Assembly (NCBI GenBank): GCA_014529385.2
Contig: CM043960.1
Span: 118,240,043-118,304,042, forward strand
Direction: 5' to 3'
Origin: Adiantum capillus-veneris
Lineage: Eukaryota > Streptophyta > Polypodiopsida > Polypodiales > Pteridaceae
Length of the DNA: 64,000 bases
Part shown: piece after piece, positions 55,799 through 64,000 of the stretch
How the letters are laid out: every line of letters starts with the position of its first letter
How positions within the stretch are numbered: the stretch's first letter is position 1
The notes under the pieces: model-generated
Database searches by the model: none
The model's input: the letters and a program-made list of their open reading frames with translations, nothing else
Told to the model about the DNA's origin: nothing
Translations under genes and position numbers: made by a program

Positions 55799-56708
55799 GT
55801 AGCTATAGCTGGATCACAGGACACTGCTCTTTACAATATCAAGAAGCTGGATGGAACCAATTTCCCATTGTGGAAGCAGCATATTTGGCACGTGTTGGTA
55901 CAAAAGAAGCAGATAAAACCTATAAAGCTCAAGGGGATAAAACCAGAAGATATGGACGAAGATGAATGGAGAGAAATGGATGAATTGGCACTTTCTACCA
56001 TTATGCTGACTTTGGCAGAAAGCGTTTACTTCAATGTAGCAGACGAGATGTCGGCTTATCAAGCATGGTTAAAGCTGAGTGATCTTTATGAGAAGCAGAG
56101 TGCAGCTTCACAGGTATACTGGCTTAAGACTTGTTGACTTGAAGATGAAAGAAGGGACACCTATGTCCAATCATCTGAAAGAATTCAACACAATCTATAG
56201 TCAGTTGTCAGCTCAAGGTGTCAAGTTTGATGAACCTGTTAGAGCTATGTTCCTATTGATCACATTGCCGGAAAGTTGGGACACTTTTCGCACAGCTTTG
56301 AGTAATTCTGCACCTCCATATGGTTTGAACATAGCAGGTGTAGAAGGAAGTCTGCTTACTAAAGAAACCAATAGAAAGACAATGGACAAAGGCAAAGAAA
56401 CAGCCTTAGTTGTCAGGGGAAGGACCAAAGAAAAGTACAAAGGTGGAAAAAAGAATCAGTCTCATAGCAAGTCCCGTAGTGCTAAAGGCAAGAGTGACAT
56501 AGAATGCTACCATTGTGGCAAGAAGGGTCACATGAAAAGAGACTGCAGAGAATGGAAAGCAGAAAACGGCAAAGAGAAAGCTGAAGACCATGGTGAGAAG
56601 AACAAGTCCTCAGTGAAGATTCAAGAAATAAATGTGACAAACACTGTTGCAGAGGATGACAGTCTAGTGTCAGGAGACATCTACTTCTTGAAGAATACAA
56701 TGAACTGA
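55799..56708 (+). pseudogene. Copia Gag of element F
   Basis: Coding-like frame opens after a TGA near 55793. The Gag N-terminus LDGTNFPLWKQHIWHVLVQKK is clear, but no ATG precedes it in frame. A frameshift lies near 56115-56135; the second frame continues with LVDLKMKEGTPMSNHLKEFN, a UBN2-type Gag. The nucleocapsid zinc knuckle CYHCGKKGHMKRDC (about 56503-56544) is canonical. The Gag ends at TGA 56706, after which the same frame continues into the protease. Confidence 0.87.
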
Positions 56709-57305
56709 GCTCTTCTTACAGCATCTGATGGAAATGCACTGAGTGACTGGATTATAGACTCAGGGACATCACTTCATGTGTCTCCAAACAAGGAGTGGTT
56801 TACTTCTTATGTGACCACTAAAGATCATGTTCGGCTAGGCAATGGGCAGACATGTGAGATCTTAGGTGTTGGAGATGTTCAATTGAAGTTTCAGAATGGC
56901 TCTTCTTTCACGCTGAAGAATGTGAGACATGTTCCCGCAATTACAAAGAGCTTGATCAGCACAGGTTTACTTGATGATGCTGGCTACGTCACCACTTTTG
57001 GACAGAACATGTGGAAGATATCCAAGGGTTCTATGACAGTAGCACATGGAGTAAAGTCTGGAGGACTTTACATGATTTATGTATCAAATGTCTCTAAAAA
57101 TGTAATCAATGTAACCGAGCAGCCGAACGTTTCTTTGTAGCATAGCCGGTTAGGACATATGTCCAAGAAGGGAATGGAAATCTTGTCTCGTTCTGGTTAT
57201 TTGCCTGGGTTTTCATTTAATGATTTTGAATTCTGTGAACATTGTATGTATGGTAAGCAAACATAGCAGCCACATAAGCATAGAAGCAGTAGAAGAGATA
57301 CACAG
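56709..57305 (+). pseudogene. Copia protease and integrase zinc domain of element F
   Basis: The protease motif WIIDSGTSLHVSP (DSGTS where DSGAS/DSGCS is usual) and LKNVRHVPAITKSLIS are present. Then the GAG-pre-integrase zinc domain: HSRLGHMSKKGMEIL and CEHCMYGKQ. In-frame TAG codons lie at 57138 and 57265. Confidence 0.88.
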
Positions 57306-59783
57306 TTGGCACTTGTTCATAGTGATTTGTGTGGACCTATGCCTAACCTATCTCTAGGGGGAGCTTCTTACTTTATGACATTTATAGATGATTACTCGAG
57401 GAAAGTATGGGTTTACTTTCTCAATCACAAGGATGAAGCGTTTAGTGTTTTCAAAACGTTTGTGACACTTGTGGAGAATCAGAGTGGCAAGAAGCTTAAA
57501 TGCTTACGCACTGACAATGGTGGAGAGTATGTTTCAAAGGCCTTTCAGGACTTTTGTGAGTCAAAAGGTATAAAACGTGAACTTACTGCTCCTTACAATC
57601 CTCCTAAAAATGGTGTTGCTGAGAGGATGAATAGGACCATACAAGAGAAGGTCAAAAGTATGTTGTCTAATGCACAACTGCCAAATGGGTTTTGGGCTGA
57701 AGCTGTATCAACAGCTGTTCATCTTGTAAATAGATCTCCTAGCAAGGTTTTGCAGAAGGATTCAGTGCCAGAGATGGTATGGTCAGGCAAAATTCCCTCA
57801 TACAAGCATCTCAGAGTCTTTGGCTGTGAGGCATATACTCACGTTCCAAAGGAATTTAGGAACAAACTTGAGCCAAAGAGTAGAAAGTGCATCTTTCTAG
57901 GCTATGGTAATTCTGGTGAGATGGGGTACAGACTTTGGGATCCCGAATCCAGAAAGGTTGTCCGCAGCAATGATGTTCACTTTAATGAATCCAAATATCA
58001 TTCTAAACCAGAGAGGGTTGAGGAGATTAGAAGAGTTGTCTTCCAAGAAGATGGACCTGCACGTGCAAGACAAAATGTCAGGGCTCAAGAGGAGCAAGGA
58101 CAGGATAGAGTGGAACCACAGGTTGTGGCTGAGCCTGAGCCACCTATTGTGCGTAGATCTGGACGTGTCACGCGACCTCCTGATAGGTTTGTTCCATCTA
58201 TGAACTATGTCATGTTGACTGATTGCAATGAGCCTTCATGTTACAAGGAAGCAGTGCAAATGAAGGACTCCGGGAATTGGCAATTGGCCATGCAGTCAGA
58301 GATGACAGCTCTACATAAAAACCAGACATGGAAGCTAGTTAAATTACCACGGGGCAAAAAGGCTCTACCCTGTAAATGGGTTTACAGGTATAAGATCACC
58401 GCTCATGATAGTCAGCCAAAGTACAAAGCAAGGCTTGTTGCCAAGGGCTTTAAGCAAGAACAAGGCATTGACTTTGATGAAGTCTTCTCTCCGGTGGTCA
58501 AGATGACTACATTGAGATGCTTTCTTGCATTGGTTGCCATATTAGATTTGGTGTTGCACCAAATGGATGTCAAGACAGCGTTCTTGCATGGTGATTTAGA
58601 TGTGGAAATTTACATGCAGCAGCCAGAAGGGTTTGTTGAGAAAGGCAAGGAAGATTGGGTATGCCAGTTGTTAAAGAGTCTTTATGGCTTAAAACAATCA
58701 CCGAGGGCATGGTACCATAAATTCCACAAGTTTATGCTTTCTCAAGGCTACAAACGTAGTGAGTTCGATCACTGTCTATATACAAAGAAGGCTAAGGATG
58801 GCAGCTGGCTGATCCTTATTTTGTATGTGGATGACATGTTGATTGCTGGCAAGCACTTGGAAGAAATTTCAGCTTTGAAGTCAAAGATGGAAAAATCGTT
58901 TGACATGAAAGACATGGGTGAGGCAAGTCATATACTTGGTATGCGCATTGAGAGAGACAGATCAAAGAAGTTGATTTGGTTATCTCAAACAGAGTATATT
59001 GACAAGGTTTTGCAACGTTTCAATATGGAGAAGGGAAAGGCACTGAGTGTTCCATTGCCACCATATGTGAAACTTAGCAAACAAGATTGTCCTGTGTCTG
59101 AGGAAGAACAGGCTGAAATGGATAAGATTCCATATGCATCTGCAGTGGGTAGTTTGATGTATGCAATGATTGCTACTCGCCCAGACATTGCATTTGCAGT
59201 GGGAGTAGTAAGTCGATACATGTCAAACCCAGGCAAGAAACATTGGGAGGAAGTGAAAGGAATATTGAGATACCTGAAAGCTACAAAGAGTATGCGTATA
59301 TGCTATGGGAGTCAAGAGCTAAGTGTAAAGGGTTTTACAGACTCAGATTATGCAGGTGACTTAAACAACCGAAGGTCTACGTCAGGGTATGTCTTTACAT
59401 TGGATGGTGGAGCAGTATCATGGCGTTCTAGATTACAAGATTGTGTTACTCAGTCTACTACAGAGGCTGAATATGTTGCAGCATCAGAGGCATGCAAAGA
59501 ATTAATTTGGCTTAATCGACTAGTAGCAGATTTGGGAATCAAAGAAGAGATGCCTGTGTTATATTGTGATAGTCAAAGTGCTTTACAATTGGCTCGCAAT
59601 CCAGTTTATCACTCAAAGACAAAGCATGTGGATGTGAAGTATCATTTCATCAGGGAAATGCTCGAGGATAAGCAACTTCAGCTTGTCAAAGTTCACACCA
59701 CAGAAAATCCTGTTGATCTCCTTACAAAAGGACTTCCCTTAGAGAGCTTTGCGCATTTTCGCAAGCAGTTAGGTGTAGGGTAG
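57306..59783 (+). CDS. Copia integrase, reverse transcriptase and RNase H of element F
   Basis: An 825-codon open frame continuous with the upstream protease frame. The integrase catalytic residues are present: HSDLCGP, LRTDNGGEY, NGVAERMNRT. RT (from about residue 335): WKLVKLPRGKKALPCKWVY, HQMDVKTAFLHGDL, SLYGLKQSPRAWY and the active site ILYVDDMLIAG. RNase H: GFTDSDYAGD, STTEAEYVAASEACKE, LYCDSQSALQLARNP, KHVDVKYHFIREM. All are the usual Copia motifs, without further breaks. There is no ATG at 57306 because the true start is in gag. The product would copy and integrate element cDNA, but the upstream stops block the polyprotein. Confidence 0.95.
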   Translation: MALVHSDLCGPMPNLSLGGASYFMTFIDDYSRKVWVYFLNHKDEAFSVFKTFVTLVENQSGKKLKCLRTDNGGEYVSKAFQDFCESKGIKRELTAPYNPPKNGVAERMNRTIQEKVKSMLSNAQLPNGFWAEAVSTAVHLVNRSPSKVLQKDSVPEMVWSGKIPSYKHLRVFGCEAYTHVPKEFRNKLEPKSRKCIFLGYGNSGEMGYRLWDPESRKVVRSNDVHFNESKYHSKPERVEEIRRVVFQEDGPARARQNVRAQEEQGQDRVEPQVVAEPEPPIVRRSGRVTRPPDRFVPSMNYVMLTDCNEPSCYKEAVQMKDSGNWQLAMQSEMTALHKNQTWKLVKLPRGKKALPCKWVYRYKITAHDSQPKYKARLVAKGFKQEQGIDFDEVFSPVVKMTTLRCFLALVAILDLVLHQMDVKTAFLHGDLDVEIYMQQPEGFVEKGKEDWVCQLLKSLYGLKQSPRAWYHKFHKFMLSQGYKRSEFDHCLYTKKAKDGSWLILILYVDDMLIAGKHLEEISALKSKMEKSFDMKDMGEASHILGMRIERDRSKKLIWLSQTEYIDKVLQRFNMEKGKALSVPLPPYVKLSKQDCPVSEEEQAEMDKIPYASAVGSLMYAMIATRPDIAFAVGVVSRYMSNPGKKHWEEVKGILRYLKATKSMRICYGSQELSVKGFTDSDYAGDLNNRRSTSGYVFTLDGGAVSWRSRLQDCVTQSTTEAEYVAASEACKELIWLNRLVADLGIKEEMPVLYCDSQSALQLARNPVYHSKTKHVDVKYHFIREMLEDKQLQLVKVHTTENPVDLLTKGLPLESFAHFRKQLGVG

Positions 59784-59872
59784 TACATCACTTCTCTACA
59801 TCTCTTGTATATTAGCTTGTATAGTAGCTTCTCTCACACTTAAAGTACCACATTGGACTTTAAGTGGGAGGT

Positions 59873-60064
59873 TGTTGGGGTATAAAGCCCAATGTGGTCG
59901 CCCAGGTAAGTGGGCGGGCCGCCAGGTATGTACACATATTCTTTTGTAAAAACCTAATAAGAACTTACTATGCTCTACACATTACAGTAGAGCGAGTTCA
60001 CCATATCGTCATCCTCTTCTTCTCGCACTCTCTCTCGCGTCGCACTTCCGCTCGTACTCCTTCA
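59873..60064 (+). repeat. 3' LTR of element F
   Basis: 192 bp preceded by a purine-rich AAGTGGGAGGT tract and followed by target duplication CCAGA. Confidence 0.95.
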
Positions 60065-60069
60065 CCAGA

Positions 60070-60400
60070 GGTAATATAGGATGATCATACATTCTATCTC
60101 CAGAATTTGGCTGACCCAACTTTTGGCAAATAACATAGCTTTTGGCATGCGCATGAGCATCCTTCAACACAGTGGGCCACCACAATTCAGCTTGCAACAC
60201 TTTTTTACATGTTATATCACCTGAACAATGTCCTCCTGCTGTACCTGAGCTTCTTGAAAAATAGCTTTCTGTTCAAAAGCTGGAACACACCTCTAATTAC
60301 TTGATCAATCCCTTTCTTGTACAATGCTCCTACTATCACCAAAGATGGTCTACTTTTTAAAGCAAACTTCCTCCTCTAATCACCTGAAAATTCCATTGGC
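60070..60400 (-). pseudogene. Integrase zinc domain of element E
   Basis: Minus strand: GTAGGHCSGDITCKKVLQAE, LWWPTVLKDAHAHAKSYVICQKLG and MYDHPILPL. The first Cys of the CxxC pair is Tyr here, so the zinc site is damaged. It continues into the core at 54592 across element F. Confidence 0.78.
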
Positions 60401-60459
60401 ATTGTACCATCTATCAAAAATATTAGCATCTGGTCATACCATTATATAGAGACTATATT

Positions 60460-60948
60460 CTAAACTTCAAACAAATCAGCAACAAGTAGATCATCTTGAA
60501 CACCTGTTGGTTCCTCACCAGTATCAATTCCGCTTAAATAATTAGCTATGGTATACTCTTTTCTAGGAGTATGAACAATTACAAAGTCAAACTCTTGCAA
60601 CAACAACATCCATCTAGCTAATCTCCTTATCAGTAGTGGCTTCTTAATCAGGTATAGAAATGCTTGATGGTCCACATGAAAAATGACTTTGTTGCTTAAC
60701 ACATAATGCATGAATTCGTTTAAAGCATATACCATGCCAAGAGCTTCTCTTTCTGTCACAACATAATTCCTCTCAGCTGATGTTAACACCCTACTTGCAT
60801 AGTAAACAGATATGAACCATCCCCTAACTTTTTCCTGCTTAAGAACAACACCAATAGCCATATCCAATGCATCAACAAATACATGGAAAGGTAATGACCA
60901 ATATAGAGATTGTAATATTGGTGCCACTAACAACATCTTTTTTAACAT
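60460..60948 (-). pseudogene. RNase H of element E
   Basis: A 162-codon minus frame: FVDALDMAIGVVLKQEK, YYASRVLTSAERNYVVTERE, VIFHVDHQAFLYLIKKPLL and TIANYLSGIDTGEEPTG. Part of the Gypsy RNase H; adjacent RT sequence is in other frames. Confidence 0.85.
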
Positions 60949-60989
60949 CTGAAATGAGATCTCTTGAGGCTCAGCCCATATAAAAGGTA

Positions 60990-62107
60990 CATTCTTCTTT
61001 GTTAGGTGAGTAAGAGGCCTATAAACATTTACTACATATCTGACATACCTAGCATTCTATTTCACCTGGCCAAAAAACCTGCTCTTTTCTTTACATTCTT
61101 TGGATGTTTTGCTGCTTTAATAACTGCAATCTTCTTCTCATCAATGGACATCCCTTCATGAGAAACCAATGACCTAAAAGTACTCCACTTCCGACAAAAA
61201 TGACACTATTGAAAGGATTAAGGCACATTCTGAATTGTCCACCTTTCAAAACACAACTTCAAATGCTGTAGATTTAGCTCCTTCTTCTCAAATACTGAAA
61301 AATCATCCACAAAGATTCTCATAAAATCTTGCAAATATGGTTCAAATGTTTTGTATGCTGCAAAATTGAATGATGGTGGTCCAACTTTTAGTAAAAAATT
61401 CATAACTGTAGATGCAAAAGCACCCCACTCTGTTATAAAATTTGTTTTGTGTTGATCCTCTTCAGTCACTTGGATATGATTGTACCCTAAAAAACCATCC
61501 AAAAAGCTAAGTATTTCTTTCCTTGCTACAACATCCAATATGGAATGACAAAATGGCATTGGAAAAGGATCTGTAATAGTGGCTGCATTCAACTTTTTGT
61601 AGTCAACACAAACTTTGATTTTTCCATTTTCTTGGGCACCACAATGATTGGTGACAACCATGTAACCTCATGAATTGGTTTGATGAACCCAACAACTAAT
61701 AGCTTATCAATCTCCTGCGTAGTCTGTTCTATAAAGTTTTAATTCATTCTATACCTCTGTTGCAAAATCAAAATTGCATCCTCTTTCAGATTAATATGAT
61801 GCTGATGAAAATTAGGATCTATACCCTTCACCTCATAATAGTCCCATGCAAAAACATCTTTGTACTCCTTCAACAACTGAAACAACTCATGCAAAAACTG
61901 TCCATCTACATGAATACTGACCTTGACAATCTTGGGATCCTCTTCAGTACCCAAATTGAGGTCTTTTAACTCATCTTGATTAACTCTAGTTGATCCTCCA
62001 AATCTTTTATTGTAAGTTTTTTCAGCCAAATCTCTTGCTTCCTTTTCCTCCAACTGCAAAGCTTCCTTTGGATTAGGAATTGAATTGCGATTCACCAGTT
62101 GCACCAA
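60990..62107 (-). pseudogene. Reverse transcriptase of element E
   Basis: Pieces in several frames: LLKEYKDVFAWDYYEVKGIDP (61840s), KVCVDYKKLNAATITDPFPMPF, ILSFLDGFLGYNHIQV (first Asp), FVDDFSVF (active-site pair) and further palm sequence to about 61000. Stops near 61739 and frameshifts near 61660 and 61220 break it. Confidence 0.83.
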
Positions 62108-62199
62108 TTTTGTTCCCTGAATTGTCTGTCCAGGTACTAAGTCAGAATTTTCTTGTTCTACCTATTCATCCTTATGCAAGATGCCTTCAACATCAACTT

Positions 62200-62680
62200 C
62201 AAATACTGGTACAATGGTTGGATTTGCTCTTAATAATTCTTCTTCTTCATCAACCCCACTTCTTCTTCCAAATTAATTGTTTGAGCGTACAATGGTCTTT
62301 CCTTAAAAGGAATGTTCTTTCTCCCTAGCATAGGGATTGCAATTTCATGATTTCCTTTCTTTATAACAACTTCATTCTCACCCCAATCCTACTTGACTTT
62401 AGCCAATCTGAACCAAGGCCTCCCAAACAACATATCATAGGAGGTATCACCCTTCGCCATCTTCAATGCAACAACATTCACCTGGAATTGAATATATGCA
62501 ATATAAATAGATTGCTACCTCAAAATTCCTGATGGTTGAACTGTCCTCTGATCTGTCATCTTCACCTGAAATGGTGTTGGCTCCAATTTTCTCAACTTCA
62601 TTTATAATACATAGACTCATCCAATATGTTGACTCCAGATCCTCCATCCAACAACACTTCATCAAACAAAGTGCTCCAAA
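62200..62680 (-). pseudogene. Protease of element E
   Basis: Minus-strand LLDGGSGVNILDESMY near 62600-62660 is the catalytic region with Asp-Gly-Gly-Ser. The closing LFGRPWFRLAKVK motif is read near 62395-62440 in another frame. Stops lie between them. Confidence 0.7.
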
Positions 62681-63299
62681 ATACCACCTTTATGATTGGA
62701 ACTACAAAGTCCACATCTGTTGGATCAAGTAGCTCAAGCATGCTATTTGTCTAAATTGGATACTCCCTTGATAACAACCTATTCAACAATTTTTCTTTGA
62801 AGGCTGGAACCATACTTAATAATGATCCAAAGACATCTGCAATGGAGAGTTTATTAATACTTCAAACCAATCCTTGTCATCATTTTTCATTAAGGGTCTC
62901 GCATAATATTGTTGCAATTGATCCTCCTGAATATCTCAAGTAGTTTCATCCACATTCTGATTCTTCTGGTCCTTCTAAACCTGTTTTTGAACTTGGTCTT
63001 TGATTCCTTTTTTATCCTTCCAATCAATAGGACCCCTTTGCCTCAGACCTAGTAACACCCATTACATCTATTTCTTGATTTTCCCAACATTGGTTACAAT
63101 CACAAGCCCACTCATCACAATGCTCTTGAGATTGATGCTCTCAATTTTTTCCAAGTACCTCCTCTGTTGTTTGTTTCTCTCATCAATGTCAAATATGATT
63201 ACATTTGCTTGAGATGGTGTCTGATTTTGTTACTCCTGTTGTAGGTTAGCTTACTGATTATCTTGATTGTAGGGTACAACTCATATTCCTCTGTCCTCT
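62681..63299 (-). other. Decayed linker between Gag and protease of element E
   Basis: No continuous frame; minus-strand sequence probably from the gag-pro linker. Confidence 0.5.
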
Positions 63300-64000
63300 C
63301 TATGCTTAACCCACAAATCACAATTCAGACCAACCCAATGATCTGGTGCACCACAATACACACATGGAATTATACCCGGTGGTCTCCTTTGATTATTGTC
63401 CTGATTTCTCCAAGTTGTTCGTGGAGGTCTAGCAGGTGTCTGAAATGGTGGTCTCCCTCTAAATGGAGCTATTTGATTAGTTTCAACATCATTTCTCCCT
63501 CTTCCTGCATTTGGAGTTGATCTCTTCCTGCATTTGGAGTTGATCTTAGTGTTGTACCAACACTAAGATGTGTTATGTCCTTCCCTTTAACAAATCTGAC
63601 AATACTACTTTTCCTTTGGAGCTACAACAAAATATCCAATTTTCTTCAATTGACTAATCAAATCCTGCTCTTTATCCTCCGTACCCTTTTTCTTCTTACC
63701 ACTGTGCTTCTTCTTCTACTACTTTCCTTTGCTACTTTCAACCTCACTATCAGATGACACGTTTGAATCACTATCTGCATCATTTTCAGACTCAATATTT
63801 GACTCATCTTTTGATTCAGAGCTCTGCTTTCTTCTAGTTCTTGTCCTGGTCATACCAAGTCTTTTTTCAACTCTTGCTACAGTTCTGACCAAATTGTTGA
63901 AGCCACCTGCAATGTCAATGCTGGCCACAACATTCTTCAATCCCTTTCTCAGACCTTTCAAAAAGTAACCTGCCAACATCTCATCTATGGGTCTCTCATT
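63300..64000 (-). pseudogene. Gag C-terminus with zinc knuckles, element E, partial
   Basis: An open minus frame from the right edge to 63719 reads NERPIDEMLAGYFLKGLRKGL and a long acidic Ser/Asp/Glu region. Two knuckles follow in broken frames: CQIC-x4-H-x4-C near 63560-63600 (with stop codons inside) and CVYCGAPDHWVGLNC near 63315-63365. The N-terminal part of Gag is beyond the window. Confidence 0.72.

Larger units (their letters stand above)
54593..60064 (+). mobile_element. Ty1/Copia retrotransposon F, full length, 5.5 kb
   Basis: Short LTRs (54593-54784 and 59873-60064, 192 bp each, TGTTGGGGTATAAAG...CTCCTTCA) and a perfect CCAGA target duplication (54588-54592, 60065-60069). I count nine differences between the LTRs. 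The order protease-integrase-RT-RNase H is Copia-type. Gag has one frameshift and pol has three nonsense codons, so this copy is inactive. It interrupts element E between its integrase zinc and core domains. Confidence 0.96.
50684..64000 (-). mobile_element. Ty3/Gypsy retrotransposon E (minus strand), partial, split by Copia F
   Basis: Read leftwards from the right edge: gag end with zinc knuckles, protease, RT, RNase H, integrase zinc domain, [element F], integrase core, extra ORFs, 3' LTR (51074-50684, TGTTGAAAGGG...CCCCAACA). All pol parts are decayed. It sits in the LINE RT gene; the left flank is ATGCT. The 5' LTR is beyond the window. An apparent inversion affects about 51300-51870. Confidence 0.87.

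Noticed and set aside
1-64000. CRISPR arrays, bacterial operons, riboswitches
   Set aside because: No regularly spaced repeats with unique spacers and no prokaryotic gene organisation; the window is plant nuclear DNA.

Overview
This window is almost entirely nested transposable elements from a plant nuclear genome. Evidence for a plant: an En/Spm (CACTA) element with a TNP2 transposase gene whose short GT-AG introns preserve the reading frame, Ty3/Gypsy and Ty1/Copia LTR retrotransposons with tRNA-iMet-like or tRNA-Asp primer sites, a plant-type LINE, and a 18S-5.8S-26S rDNA copy. The 18S variant block (the GAATAACGCGATAGGAC stretch and what follows) looks more like a seed-free plant (fern, lycophyte or bryophyte) than a flowering plant; this is recall-based and tentative. 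No intact, clearly host-encoded gene was found.

Layout. 1-6563: 5' terminus and genes of a CACTA transposon read on the minus strand (TNP2 gene 4828-1100, then a second ORF leaving the left edge). It sits inside a minus-strand LTR (6564-7050 plus 15405-15430), which is also split by Gypsy element C (7051-15404, target duplication AGAAT). That LTR lies in the integrase of an older Gypsy element A (15431-15785 and 19829-20525), which is split again by Gypsy element B (15786-19828, duplication TAAT), a gag-only, internally deleted element. 20640-39302: decayed rDNA (3' half of 18S, ITS1, 5.8S, ITS2, 26S). Its 26S is split by a 13.5-kb Gypsy element D (24471-37970, duplication CGCCC) with closely similar LTRs. 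40010-41599: solo LTR of the family at 6564-7050. 41600-48230: low-complexity DNA, a pseudogene resembling a mitochondrial inner-membrane (TIM21-like) protein, and a protease shard. 48240-50683: a LINE with an internal tandem duplication, cut by minus-strand Gypsy element E (50684 to right edge). E is split by Copia element F (54593-60064, duplication CCAGA).

How the parts work together. The target duplications, LTR ends and rejoinable reading frames give a readable order of insertion: A, then the minus LTR and B, then C and the CACTA; rDNA, then D; LINE, then E, then F. The CACTA TNP2 gene has no visible break in its six exons and could still encode transposase. D is the youngest-looking retrotransposon and the most unusual: besides the normal protease it carries a second aspartic-protease-like domain, with a canonical DTG motif, downstream of the integrase, followed by four W-[V/I]-P-K motifs and a separate acidic 140-residue ORF before the 3' LTR. 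E also has extra unidentified coding sequence after its integrase. These post-integrase regions are the best candidates for something undescribed.
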